Part shown: positions 27,413 through 35,988 of the stretch, piece after piece
Position numbering within the stretch: position 1 is the first letter of the stretch
Layout of the letters: the number at the start of each line of letters is the position of its first letter
NCBI RefSeq assembly: GCF_902502825.2
Contig: NZ_LR723671.1
Location: 124,001 to 188,000, forward strand
From: Pseudorhizobium flavum
GTDB taxonomy: Bacteria > Pseudomonadota > Alphaproteobacteria > Rhizobiales > Rhizobiaceae
Length of the DNA: 64,000 bases
Reading direction: 5' to 3'
Program-made: the position numbers and the translations under genes
Notes under the pieces: generated by a model
Told to the model about the DNA's origin: nothing
The model's database searches: none
Seen by the model: the letters and a program-made list of their open reading frames with translations, nothing else

Positions 27413-28399
27413 ATGGCCCGTAAGGACGTCTTCGCCAACATCACCTCCCCTGCCAATACGGGCGCCGAACGGCGTGCCACCCCTGGATATGCTGCACACG
27501 GGGCTTCTCGATCCATGCTCAATTCGCTCAGTGAGCTTCGAGAGAAGGTTGCACTAGCCGAGCAATACGTCCCGGGTGACACGATCGTAGAGCTTGACCC
27601 CGACCTTTTGGATTCTTCGTTTGTGGCAGACCGTATGGGTACAGACGACAATGCTTACGCCGAGCTGCTGGAAGGTATTCGCGAGCGGGGACAAGACACG
27701 CCAATCCAGGTGCGGCCTCATCCGTCAGCCGAGGGTCGATATCAGATCGTGTTCGGGCATCGTCGTGCTCGTGCAGCAAAAGATCTAGGGCGGCTGGTGC
27801 GCGCCGTCGTAAAGAGCGTCTCGGATTCAGATCACATCATCGCTCAAGGCCAGGAGAACTCGGCGCGAGAAAACTTGTCGTTCATTGAGCGTGCGATGTT
27901 CGCGCGGCGTCTGATCGACATGTCTTATGAAAGGACGACGATCCAGACCGCCTTGTCCGTTGATGCACCCATGCTGACACGGATGCTGTCAGTCTCAGGC
28001 CGCGTTCCGGCAGACATCGCCTATGCGATTGGTGCCGCGAAATCTGTAGGCCGCGATCGCTGGACAGAGTTTGCCCAGCAAGTCGAAAGGCCGACGACAC
28101 TGGCTCTGGTTCAGACATTAATAGCGGATCCCGCGTTTTCGCAGCTCGAGTCCGATGCCCGATTTGAGTTTCTCTCCAAAGAAATCAAAAAAGCGGAAAG
28201 GCCGGGGAAGCGGACGAACAATGCGAGCGAGTGGCGGGCCGATGATTCGAGCGTCCGTGCGGAGTTCAAAGGAAGCGGGAAGAGCTACTCAATCGCTTTG
28301 AAAGCTAAGGATGCGGGCAGGTTTGGACGGTATCTCGCTGAGAACCTAGGCCGCTTTCATCAGGAGTTTTTGACTTCAACCAAAGCTGAAGGGAAATAG
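27413..28399 (+). CDS. repB: RepB, ParB-type partition protein
   Basis: A 328-aa ParB protein starting MARKDVFANITSP, the usual RepB start; an in-frame ATG at 27392 lies upstream, but the ATG at 27413 matches the family. The ParB/Srx core has IQVRPHPSAEGRYQIVFGHRRARAA, and an HTH region follows (YERTTIQTALSVDAPMLTRML). RepB binds parS sites and works with RepA in segregation and autorepression. I could not identify a parS site with confidence. Confidence 0.96.
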   Translation: MARKDVFANITSPANTGAERRATPGYAAHGASRSMLNSLSELREKVALAEQYVPGDTIVELDPDLLDSSFVADRMGTDDNAYAELLEGIRERGQDTPIQVRPHPSAEGRYQIVFGHRRARAAKDLGRLVRAVVKSVSDSDHIIAQGQENSARENLSFIERAMFARRLIDMSYERTTIQTALSVDAPMLTRMLSVSGRVPADIAYAIGAAKSVGRDRWTEFAQQVERPTTLALVQTLIADPAFSQLESDARFEFLSKEIKKAERPGKRTNNASEWRADDSSVRAEFKGSGKSYSIALKAKDAGRFGRYLAENLGRFHQEFLTSTKAEGK

Positions 28400-28402
28400 C
28401 GG

Positions 28403-28458
28403 CAAAAGAAAAAGGCCCCCAAACGTCGCCGTCGTGGAAGCCTTCCTCATGTGTAAGC
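28403..28458 (-). ncRNA. inc-alpha countertranscribed RNA between repB and repC
   Basis: A minus-strand promoter is visible: TTGACT (28493-28488), 17-nt spacer, GATTCT (28470-28465). Transcription would start near 28458. It ends in the conserved hairpin aaggc...gcctt (28440-28412) followed by a T-rich run (TTTTTCTTTTG). The ccaaacgtcgccgtcgtgga stretch is characteristic of repABC inc-alpha RNAs, which limit repC translation and set copy number and incompatibility. Ends are approximate. Confidence 0.8.
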
Positions 28459-28553
28459 AGCCTGAGAATCGCATTTCCATGAATCGCAGTCAAGAGTGTT
28501 TGGCGTCAGTTTGGCGAGCGGATTTCCTTTGCCTTTAAAAAGGTGAGAGAAAA

Positions 28554-29777
28554 ATGCAAACAGGAAATGTGACGACGCCATTTGGGCGGCGGCCGATGAC
28601 GCTTGCCTTGGTCAAAGGTCAGCTCGCCACGGCTAAAATCAAGGCAGGAAAAACCGTAGACAAGTGGAAGGTCTATCGCAGCGCGTGCGAGGCGCGAACG
28701 GTCCTCGGTCTTCGAGATCGCGCGCTCGCAGTCCTGAATGCCTTGCTGAGTTTCTACCCAGAGCAGGAACTCAGCGAGGAGAGCAATCTTATTGTCTTCC
28801 CATCGAATGCTCAGCTTGCGGTCCGAGCCAATGGAATCGCGGGAACGACACTACGCGAAAATCTGGCCCTTCTCGTCCAGGCTGGCCTTATCCAGCGCCA
28901 CGACAGTCCAAATGGCAAGCGCTATGCTCGCAAGGGCAGCGATGGAGAAATAGAAGCCGCCTATGGGTTCAGCCTCGCACCGCTCTTGGCTCGCGCGGAA
29001 GAGCTAGCGACATTAGCACATCAAGTTGCGGAGGAGAGCCGGCAACGCCGCTTTATCAAAGAGCGCATTACGATCACCCGCCGCGATATCCGCAAGCTCA
29101 TCACGGCTGCGGTAGAAGAAGGCGCGGCAGGAAATTGGCAAGCTGTCGAACACGAGCTCGTTGCTGCCGTTGCCCGGCTCAAAACAGCCAAGACCACAGC
29201 GGCACTCAAGGAGTGCCTAGATGAACTGACCTTGCTGAGTGAGGAAACTATCAACATGCTGGAATGCCAGCTAATTCCTCAAAAAACCGACGTCAATGAC
29301 AGCGGAAACCGTCAACACATACAGAATTCAAATACCGAATCCTTAAATGAACTTGAACCTAGCTCAAGACATGAGCAGGGCGCGAAGGCGGCGGGAAGAC
29401 CGAGACGGAATGTCGAGCCGCTAAGAGCTTTTCCATTGAATATGGTGCTTCGAGCTTGCCCACAGATTTCAGACTACGCTGCAGGCGGTGTGATTTCGCA
29501 TTGGCGGGATCTGATGAGCGCGGCGGTGGTGGTGCGGAGCACGCTTGGTGTGAGCCCGTCCGCCTATCAGGAGGCCTGCGAGGCTATGGGGCCTGAGAGC
29601 GCCGCGATTGCGATGGCTTGCGTTCTGGAGCGGGCAGGGCACATCCATTCACCCGGAGGATATCTGCGCGACCTGACGCGGCGGACGGAGCGAGGCGAAT
29701 TCTCGCTTGGGCCGATGCTGATGTCGCTGTTGAGAGCTCAAGAGCCAGGGGCGGCGGGTTCACTTGCAAGTGGCTAA
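28554..29777 (+). CDS. repC: RepC, replication initiator
   Basis: A 407-aa RepC. The N-terminal winged-helix DNA-binding half starts TTPFGRRPMTLALVKGQLAT and includes ESNLIVFPSNAQLAVRANGIAGTTLR, both family hallmarks. A variable linker (about 238-285) is encoded by an AT-rich stretch at 29260-29370; in repABC plasmids the origin lies inside repC in such a region. The C-terminal domain (GGVISHWRDLMSAAVVVRSTLGV) is complete. Expression should be limited by the inc-alpha RNA just upstream. Confidence 0.97.
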   Translation: MQTGNVTTPFGRRPMTLALVKGQLATAKIKAGKTVDKWKVYRSACEARTVLGLRDRALAVLNALLSFYPEQELSEESNLIVFPSNAQLAVRANGIAGTTLRENLALLVQAGLIQRHDSPNGKRYARKGSDGEIEAAYGFSLAPLLARAEELATLAHQVAEESRQRRFIKERITITRRDIRKLITAAVEEGAAGNWQAVEHELVAAVARLKTAKTTAALKECLDELTLLSEETINMLECQLIPQKTDVNDSGNRQHIQNSNTESLNELEPSSRHEQGAKAAGRPRRNVEPLRAFPLNMVLRACPQISDYAAGGVISHWRDLMSAAVVVRSTLGVSPSAYQEACEAMGPESAAIAMACVLERAGHIHSPGGYLRDLTRRTERGEFSLGPMLMSLLRAQEPGAAGSLASG

Positions 29778-30342
29778 GGACTAGCCACGGTTTGACCTAT
29801 CGGCGCACTGATTGTCAGCCGTACAGGAAGTGATTTTGCTCTGCTGTATCAATAGCATAATGGCATCATCGCTCGTGATTGACATCGGGCAGCGCTAGCT
29901 GGACTGTCCTTCGCGCTCCTGGAAGATTGGAATAACCGAGAGCACTGTGGAATGCTGAGAGTCTCATCCTGTTCGCGATTGGAGTTATCTAAAACGGGCA
30001 CGGATCACATCGTTTGGCATCAACGGCAATGCGTGGCCACCTGACGGCCGCCAGTCGATGCGCTTTCGGCATCCTCACCCTTCCTCTAGGGCTAGTTCTG
30101 AAATCGCTGCCGGTATCGCCATGCTATGCCTCGGGGGGACCGTCGATGGGCCAGAGAAGGAGATGGGTCTGACGACGGATCGAGCCGGTCAGCACCCTGT
30201 GGACGTCGGAGGCTGCCCGCCGGCAGCGGTAGCTCCTCCTCTATCCGGTATGTCCACTCCACAACTGCTAATTTAGCTGCTGCGATGACCAGGTGAATCC
30301 TGTATTCATCCGGACGTGAGGCCGGTGAAGTGGGAGTTCAGC
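29778..30342. other. Gene-poor stretch after repC
   Basis: No convincing gene seen in about 560 bp. An open frame at 30058-30276 lacks a ribosome site and family features. A perfect inverted repeat gctgcc-cgcc-ggcagc lies near 30212-30227. RepABC plasmids often carry an incompatibility/partition site after repC, but no clear parS-type palindrome was found here. Confidence 0.4.
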
Positions 30343-30561
30343 ATGACGCCTGAACGGCGCAGGGAAATCTTTGATCGCGTTGTCGATCGTTGGGCTCAGC
30401 GGGGTTTTCAGTTTGAGACAAGCCCGCTATTCCGCGCCAGCGTTGACGACTGGATCGAGGGCCGGATTTCAATCCAGGAACTGAAACAGCGGTACTCAGA
30501 GTTCCTTCGCACCCACTCCCATCGGGCTTCTCGTCTCCCGGTGACGGAAACGGAGTTCTAG
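30343..30561 (+). CDS. Small hypothetical protein
   Basis: A 72-aa protein. The ATG at 30343 has a GGAG about 7 nt upstream and is preferred over the GTG at 30316. The middle part (FRASVDDWIEGRISIQELKQRY) faintly resembles the helix of VbhA-like Fic antitoxins, but no Fic gene is adjacent, so I leave it unassigned. Probably a plasmid backbone gene. Confidence 0.6.
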   Translation: MTPERRREIFDRVVDRWAQRGFQFETSPLFRASVDDWIEGRISIQELKQRYSEFLRTHSHRASRLPVTETEF

Positions 30562-30585
30562 GTCTGCACGCGTTCCAGCGGAGGA

Positions 30586-30795
30586 TCAGTCCTCGGCTAG
30601 CAAGCTGTCAAAAACCTCGAGCAGGGCGTCGACAATCGCCTGACCAAGTGCATTACCCGTCTCGGCTATCTGTCCTCCATCCATGTCGCGTGCCGCCAGC
30701 GCCAGGTTGCTCCCTTGTTCAGCAACGATGGCACGGGAACGTTCGATTGCCCACTGAGCGAATTCTGCGCGATTGCTGATCGTTGTGGTTTCCAT
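30586..30795 (-). CDS. Small hypothetical protein
   Basis: A 69-aa protein, helical by composition (AEFAQWAIERSRAIVAEQG; ALGQAIVDALLEVFDSLLAED). No family recognised. Sits between repC and the recombinase, converging with the gene at 30343-30561. Confidence 0.5.
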   Translation of the reverse strand: METTTISNRAEFAQWAIERSRAIVAEQGSNLALAARDMDGGQIAETGNALGQAIVDALLEVFDSLLAED

Positions 30796-30985
30796 GCGGA
30801 TCCAATCTTAGATGATCGTCAATGATTGAAGGTTATCGTCTCTTTGCGCGAGAAGTTCTGCGTTCGCGCGTCTTTCCGTGGTCGATAACCTCTGAACCGC
30901 AGGGGGCGCAAGCCGACGTATTCCGCGTTCTCAATGGTCTCAAGGCCAGAACCGTGGCATTGAGACCATCTTTCTCCCGCGGCTG

Positions 30986-32137
30986 TTAATCGAGAAGACG
31001 CGCGGCGCGTCCAGTCCGTCTTTGAGCGTTGTTGTAGTAGCTTGATGCCTGCTGCACGGAACGATGGCGGGACTGCTCCATAGCCTCGGGGAGCGGGATG
31101 CCGCGGTTGGCCGCCTCGGTCAGAAAGCCAGACCGTAATCCATGAGCAGAAAACTCTGCTGGTTCAAGGCCAGCCAAAGCGGCGCGATGCTTGACGATGT
31201 CGTTGATTGCCTTCGGATCGAGCGCTCGCCGTGAGACATTTCCCCAGCGATCAATCGCCCGGAACACACTGCCGCTTTCGATCCGGGCGGCAGCAAGCCA
31301 GGCATTCAGGGCCTCCACCGGTCGACCGGTGAGGTAGACGACATCGTCGTTATCCGCCCCGCTGGTCTTGGTCCGGCCGAGATGGATGGCAATCGAGGGT
31401 AGGGGAGGGCGGCCCTCCAAAATGATTGGCGCCTCTGTGCTTAGCTGCTCCCTACGAAGCCCGACAATCTCGCTGCGGCGCCGGCCGCCGGAGGCGAAGG
31501 CGACCATCAGGATCGCCCGATCGCGGGTGTCGTGCAGGCTGTTGGTCCTGCAGGTCGCCAGCAGCCGGGCCAGGACATCACCGGTCACAGCCTTGGCGCT
31601 TTTGCGCTTTCTGGGGCGTGGCGTTGCGCGAACCGCGAGCCGAAGAGCGGATTTGAGGGCAGGGGAAGTAAAAGCGCCAATATGCCCACGCCATTTCGTC
31701 AGCGTCGACCAGGTAGCGAGCCGACGGCGCACCGTGTCAGGCGCATGCGGCCCCGTCGACCTCAGGAACCCTTGGATGCGTAGCCTGTCCTCTACGTCCG
31801 CTGGCATCCCGTGCTGCGGGTTGATCACGCGCCGTTCCGGATCCCAAAGATGATGAGCGACGAACTTGAGCAGCAAGGCTTCCGGCGCCGGCCAGGGCAG
31901 GGAGGATCCGTTGGCCGCCAACGACCAGGCCTGCAGATAGGCCAGGTCGGAGGCAAGCGCGCGGAGCGTGTTCTCGCCCATCCCCTGGTTTACGAGGTGG
32001 CGGAGTGTCTCGACGTCCTGGTCGGTGAGCAGCTCGGCGAGTTCGTCGCGCCGCTCCATCGGCAGCACGGCGGCAATGGTGTCGAGGCTTTCTACCCGGC
32101 GATCAACCGCATTCCTCCCGGGGCGATCAGTCGCCAT
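30986..32137 (-). CDS. Tyrosine recombinase (phage-integrase/Xer family)
   Basis: A 383-aa recombinase. The catalytic set is complete: R221 (GGRRRSEIVGL), K257 (GRTKTS), H332 and R335 (AHGLRSG), H358 (SRHRSV) and Tyr367/368 (SSYYNN). The N-terminal SAM-like DNA-binding half includes MGENTLRALASDLAYLQAW. The ATG at 32137 overlaps vapC by 11 bp; the longer frame is inside vapC. Located near repABC, it probably resolves plasmid multimers or mediates cointegrate exchange rather than serving a transposon. No att site is proven; a dyad at 32859-32877 is a candidate. Confidence 0.92.
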   Translation of the reverse strand: MATDRPGRNAVDRRVESLDTIAAVLPMERRDELAELLTDQDVETLRHLVNQGMGENTLRALASDLAYLQAWSLAANGSSLPWPAPEALLLKFVAHHLWDPERRVINPQHGMPADVEDRLRIQGFLRSTGPHAPDTVRRRLATWSTLTKWRGHIGAFTSPALKSALRLAVRATPRPRKRKSAKAVTGDVLARLLATCRTNSLHDTRDRAILMVAFASGGRRRSEIVGLRREQLSTEAPIILEGRPPLPSIAIHLGRTKTSGADNDDVVYLTGRPVEALNAWLAAARIESGSVFRAIDRWGNVSRRALDPKAINDIVKHRAALAGLEPAEFSAHGLRSGFLTEAANRGIPLPEAMEQSRHRSVQQASSYYNNAQRRTGRAARLLD

Positions 32138-32543
32138 GGGCGAAGGGTCCAAGCACAGTAATGCCTTCCTTGCGCGCGGCAGCGGCAAGCTTGCGATCGA
32201 GCGTTGCCAGCGGGACGTTTCGATTGAGGGCAAGGGCCAGATAGGCGGCGTCATAGGCGCTGAGTGCGTGATTGGCAGCCAGCAGCAGGACAAAACTGTC
32301 GCCGCCAATGCCGGCATCGTCGAGCGGCAGACGACGAACCCGTTCCATGTTGACCAGCGCGCCGCCGGCAGAGACGCGACCGCGGCGTTCGGCCATGGTT
32401 AAAATGTTGCGGATTTCGAAGAAGAACAGCGACGGCACCGGGCAGGGGGCATTGATCGAAGCAATGACGGTTTCGGCGGCGTCTGAGTATTCCTCCGGCA
32501 GCAGCCAAGCCGCTGCCATCGAGGCATCGATGACAAAAGGCAT
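32127..32543 (-). CDS. vapC: VapC-type PIN-domain toxin
   Basis: A 138-aa PIN ribonuclease with the acidic residues in place: D6 (FVIDASMAAAWLL), E43 (FFEIRNIL), D98 (SAYDAAYLALA) and D116 (ATLDRKLA). VapC toxins cleave specific RNAs and are held by VapB. It overlaps vapB by one base and the recombinase by 11 bp, so all three genes form one transcript. Confidence 0.92.
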   Translation of the reverse strand: MPFVIDASMAAAWLLPEEYSDAAETVIASINAPCPVPSLFFFEIRNILTMAERRGRVSAGGALVNMERVRRLPLDDAGIGGDSFVLLLAANHALSAYDAAYLALALNRNVPLATLDRKLAAAARKEGITVLGPFAHGD

Positions 32544-32782
32544 CAGCGGCGGCCTTCGTCACGCCAGGAGAGGATTTCCTCATGGGTGGAGGCGGCAGCT
32601 TTCTGTCGGGCGGCGCGTACCTCTGCCAGCAGCAACTGCATATCGGTTTCCTTGGCGATACGCGCCAGGCGAATGATGGGGTCGTTGCCGCGGGCGATAA
32701 CAATATCTTCGCCAGCTTCCGCGCGAACGAGCAGATCCGAGAGATGGGTTTTCGCTTCAGAGATTTTTACTGTGGTGGTCAT
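32543..32782 (-). CDS. vapB: VapB-type antitoxin (Phd/YefM family)
   Basis: A 79-aa antitoxin with the Phd/YefM DNA-binding N-terminus (VKISEAKTHLSDLLVRAEAGEDIVIARGNDPI) and a charged C-terminal toxin-wrapping helix. It should neutralise VapC and repress the shared promoter. First gene of the vapB-vapC-recombinase unit. Confidence 0.92.
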   Translation of the reverse strand: MTTTVKISEAKTHLSDLLVRAEAGEDIVIARGNDPIIRLARIAKETDMQLLLAEVRAARQKAAASTHEEILSWRDEGRR

Positions 32783-32858
32783 CGCGCGCCTTTCGGACTG
32801 AATTCCCGTAAAATAGGCGCATCCCCGCAGTTGGTCAACCGGTTGGTCGGATCACCCC

Positions 32859-32877
32859 CGATAAGCATTACTTATCG
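32859..32877. other. Dyad cgataag-catta-cttatcg, candidate recombination site
   Basis: Perfect 7-bp arms around a 5-nt centre lie between the vapB-vapC-recombinase unit and the RHE_PE00001 gene. A second palindrome, caaccggttg, lies about 20 bp to its left. Size and layout suit a tyrosine-recombinase core or an operator; neither is shown. Confidence 0.35.
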
Positions 32878-32958
32878 AGGGTCAGCGACCCCAGGCTCAT
32901 TTATACCCGGTGGCGAACCTCAATTTTGGGATAGAGTTCGTTTAGCAAATCATTTACC

Positions 32959-34107
32959 ATGAAATCAATGCCTTACGATCTCACTAAAATCAGCATGACA
33001 ACCCTGATGCGGCCGGCTTTCGACGCCAGTGTCGCGCTCACGCGTCTGGACGAGCGCATCGCCCGCTCGCCGGTCGGCGCCGGCTTCCTCGAACGCCAAA
33101 ATTTCGCCGATGCCTGCGCCTCGCTGTGGATCGAGGGCGAGCTCGTCCATCTCGAAGACCTCGTCCTGCATGACGCCACCCGCGACATTCGCACCCCGAC
33201 CCACGAACTCACCATCGCCCGTGACGTGTTGCGCACCCGCCGGCGGATTTCCGGCCAGTCGCCCGACTGGGCACTATCGCCGGAAGGCACTCGCGCGCTC
33301 CGGCAGACATCGGACATCGCCTCAACCGGCACTGTGGCGGCGGACGCCGCCAGCACAGTGCGGAGCGCCGCTGCGGTCGATCCGGAAGGAGAGGGGAAAG
33401 AAATCGATGAAGCCGAAGGGCTTCCCGGTGTCGATTATGCCGCCATCGATGCGCTGCTCGCCCGATCAGAGGCGGCGATCAAGAGTGCCACACGGCCGGG
33501 GCGCCCCGCGGGCAGCCGTACTGCCGAAAAGGATCCGATGATCTATGATCTCGACTGGGACGAGGACGCGCGGCTCGACGAATGGCGCGGTGTTTTGCGC
33601 CAGGCTGACCACTTGCCGGTGGTGCTGCAGGCGATCGTCGCCCTCGACGCCTGGAACGAGCTTTCCGTCCTGCAGCATGCACCCTGGCTTGGCCGGCTGT
33701 TTTCCACCTCGATCCTGCGCCAGGCCGGCGTCACGTCAGGCACCCATCTCGCCGCCATCAATCTCGGCCTGAAAACCATCCCCGTCGATCGGCGCCGGCA
33801 TCGCGACCGCGAAACCCGGTTGCTCGCCATCGCCCATGGCCTGATCGCGGCCGCCGAGATCGGCATGAAAGAGCATGACCGGCTAACCTTGGCGAGAACG
33901 ATGATGGACCGCAAACTCGAAGGGCGGCGGACGTCGTCAAAGCTGCCGGAGCTGGTCGAATTGGTCATGGCGAGGCCGTTGGTGTCGGCCGGGATGGTGG
34001 CAAAGGCGCTGGAGATGACGCCGCAGGCGGCGCGGCGGATCGTTTTGGAGCTGGGGTTGCGCGAGATGACGGGGAGGGGGAGGTTTCGGGCATGGGGAGT
34101 TTTGTAG
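32959..34107 (+). CDS. RHE_PE00001-family protein (DUF1612 plus HTH)
   Basis: A 382-aa protein typical of rhizobial plasmids. The N-terminal half ([50 protein letters not shown] is the recognisable block) is DUF1612. The C-terminal HTH ends [32 protein letters not shown] low-complexity Ala/Asp/Glu linker joins them. Function is unknown; a DNA-binding or recombination role is plausible from the HTH. A second ATG at 32968 is an alternative start. Confidence 0.85.
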   Translation: MKSMPYDLTKISMTTLMRPAFDASVALTRLDERIARSPVGAGFLERQNFADACASLWIEGELVHLEDLVLHDATRDIRTPTHELTIARDVLRTRRRISGQSPDWALSPEGTRALRQTSDIASTGTVAADAASTVRSAAAVDPEGEGKEIDEAEGLPGVDYAAIDALLARSEAAIKSATRPGRPAGSRTAEKDPMIYDLDWDEDARLDEWRGVLRQADHLPVVLQAIVALDAWNELSVLQHAPWLGRLFSTSILRQAGVTSGTHLAAINLGLKTIPVDRRRHRDRETRLLAIAHGLIAAAEIGMKEHDRLTLARTMMDRKLEGRRTSSKLPELVELVMARPLVSAGMVAKALEMTPQAARRIVLELGLREMTGRGRFRAWGVL

Positions 34108-34233
34108 TCTCGACGGTTTCTGGCATCATATAATCGCGACATGGCGCCGAGCATTGCAGTGATTAAGGTCTGTTGGGTAAGGTCGAACGGGAATATCTGG
34201 TGGCTTTGAAGGCCAGTGCGGTTCGGAGGGGGC

Positions 34234-35091
34234 GTGGACAGGAAGATTTGGCGAAAGTCCTACGGATCATTGCCCGGATTGCCGTGCCCTCGATGCAAGA
34301 CCGGAAAGGTCAGATCTAACTCCAAGCTGTTTTATCAGAAGCAACCGAAGTACGTGACGACCAGCTTAACGCAACTCGAATTGCAGGATGTGTCCGAGGG
34401 CCGGTTTACGTGCTTCATGACTTGCGATTACGAGTTTTGCGGCGAGGTTGTCGCTGTCAGCGGTGATTTTCGAAGCCACGACGAATATGTGTACAACCCA
34501 GAAACGGAAGAGCACGACTCCTTCGAGGACAAGATGCTGCTACCGAAGTCTATGGTTCCGGCGCCCCCCATCATAACGTGGCCGGAAAATCTGGACGCGG
34601 CACCCCGCCAACACCTCGTCCATTCCTTCGAGCTCTTCTGGATCAATCGGGGGGCATGTGCTGGCCGGCTGCGGATTTTCATCGAAGCTCTGCTTGATCA
34701 GTTGGGCGTTGTTCGGGAAGGCACCAAACGGAACGGCAAAAATGGAACGCTCGACCTATCGGAACGGATTGACGAACTTGACAAGGTGAAGCCGGGCCAT
34801 AAGGCGGCTCTCGATGCGTTGAGGTATGTCGGCAACTTCGGCAGCCACGAAGGTGATGCCGCCTTCGAAGACCTCGTGGTGTGTTACGACATCCTCGAAA
34901 CAACGCTTGTCGAATTGATCGAAAACAAGCGGGCGAAGCTGGAGGCGGAGGTCGCGGCCATTATCACCCGGAAGGGCAAGCCGCGAACCGGACGGGGCTT
35001 ACTTGGGAGGCGCATTATTTGCGAGCCATTCCGCGAATTCGGGAAGAGCGCTCGCATGGGTACAGGTAGCGACGGCAAACGTCCTCAATAG
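34234..35091 (+). CDS. Zinc-ribbon plus DUF4145 protein
   Basis: A 285-aa protein. The GTG at 34234 is chosen because GGAGGGGG lies 1-8 nt upstream; another GTG at 34216 lacks a site. The N-terminus has a Cys-pair zinc ribbon (LPCPRCKTGK ... CDYEFCGE). The middle and C-terminal half form a DUF4145 helical domain (ACAGRLRIFIEALLDQLGV, ALDALRYVGNFGSHEGDA). DUF4145 domains are common beside or inside restriction and other defence proteins, but this protein has no known activity. It converges on the CD-NTase gene, overlapping it by 7 bp, and could be an extra component or a separate defence gene. Confidence 0.8.
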   Translation: MDRKIWRKSYGSLPGLPCPRCKTGKVRSNSKLFYQKQPKYVTTSLTQLELQDVSEGRFTCFMTCDYEFCGEVVAVSGDFRSHDEYVYNPETEEHDSFEDKMLLPKSMVPAPPIITWPENLDAAPRQHLVHSFELFWINRGACAGRLRIFIEALLDQLGVVREGTKRNGKNGTLDLSERIDELDKVKPGHKAALDALRYVGNFGSHEGDAAFEDLVVCYDILETTLVELIENKRAKLEAEVAAIITRKGKPRTGRGLLGRRIICEPFREFGKSARMGTGSDGKRPQ

Positions 35092-35978
35092 TTATTCCAG
35101 AACTGCTTAAATGCTTCCATGAATGTGTTGTGGTCGGTCGGCGACCAGCTCGTCGGGAATTCATGACGGAGAAGCCAATGGTAGTCGTTTGCGCATTTAA
35201 GCTGGGACTTATCCTCCATAAAATAAATATGGTTAAAGCAGGCCACAACGGTTTCAAAGTAGCTCTTTCCAAATAGACTATTGGGTACGTTCCAGAGCAT
35301 GCCCTCCAGGAAGTAGGACGGTGCAACGCCATCCTGCAACAGGCCATCATCAATCATTCGATTCCGGATGTTTTTGAAAATCCGCACGGTGGGCTTAAAC
35401 CAGCTATTCGTGTTCTGATGCTTGGCCGTGCAATTCTCGGAATGCTGCTTCGGGTAGTTGACGATCTGGGTGCCGTCCGCCTTCCAGAAGACAACACCCT
35501 CCATATAGGTCGGATCACCGACGGAAGGGTAGGTGAAGTAAAGGCGATGTTCTGCGCAAGCCAATACGTCTGCATCACGGCGATTGCCAGTTCCGGGAAC
35601 GAAGATTGCCTTGCCTGACGCATCTACGCCACCACCGTAACTGGCCGTGAGCCAAGCCGCTACCTCGCGCTTGAATTGAGCGAAAGAATAATCGGCCGCG
35701 CTCCACCCCCGCTCGAAATTTGCTTTATCATCGGGATTAAGGTTGCTGGTGTCCGAGTAGTAGACGGATGATAGGCGCATAACGATATCAACGTCGCTGT
35801 CACGCCAGACGTTGGTGTCGTTTCCGTAAGAGCCCTGCAAGAAAGTGCTGAACCACTTCGCATAGTAAGGCGATTTGGTATCGTTAAGCACGGTGCGGAT
35901 GGTCTGATAGGTCGCTGCGGATTGTTGGGTGGCACCGATGGAGGACCAGGTTGTGAGCTGAGCTTCGTTAATTGCCAT
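35085..35978 (-). CDS. CD-NTase, CBASS cyclic-oligonucleotide synthase
   Basis: A 297-aa cGAS/DncV-like nucleotidyltransferase. The active site is clear: GSYGNDTNVWRDSDVDI with G49-S50, D62 and D64, and a third acidic residue near D137 (NRRDADVLA). After phage sensing such enzymes make a cyclic di- or trinucleotide that switches on the paired effector. The effector gene lies 10 bp upstream on the same strand. I cannot assign the clade or the product. No Cap2/Cap3 or HORMA/TRIP13 genes are adjacent, so this is a minimal (type I) CBASS. Confidence 0.93.
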   Translation of the reverse strand: MAINEAQLTTWSSIGATQQSAATYQTIRTVLNDTKSPYYAKWFSTFLQGSYGNDTNVWRDSDVDIVMRLSSVYYSDTSNLNPDDKANFERGWSAADYSFAQFKREVAAWLTASYGGGVDASGKAIFVPGTGNRRDADVLACAEHRLYFTYPSVGDPTYMEGVVFWKADGTQIVNYPKQHSENCTAKHQNTNSWFKPTVRIFKNIRNRMIDDGLLQDGVAPSYFLEGMLWNVPNSLFGKSYFETVVACFNHIYFMEDKSQLKCANDYHWLLRHEFPTSWSPTDHNTFMEAFKQFWNNY

Positions 35979-35988
35979 GGATGGTCCG

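Noticed and set aside
30058..30276. 72-codon frame in the gap after repC
   Set aside because: No ribosome site, odd composition and no recognisable family.
25783..30342. A canonical parS palindrome (GTTnnnnGCnnnnAAC)
   Set aside because: Looked for in the intergenic parts of the rep region and not found; the gttaa...ttaac dyad is one base too long.
30343..30561. VbhA-type antitoxin
   Set aside because: Only a faint helix resemblance and no Fic toxin gene next to it.
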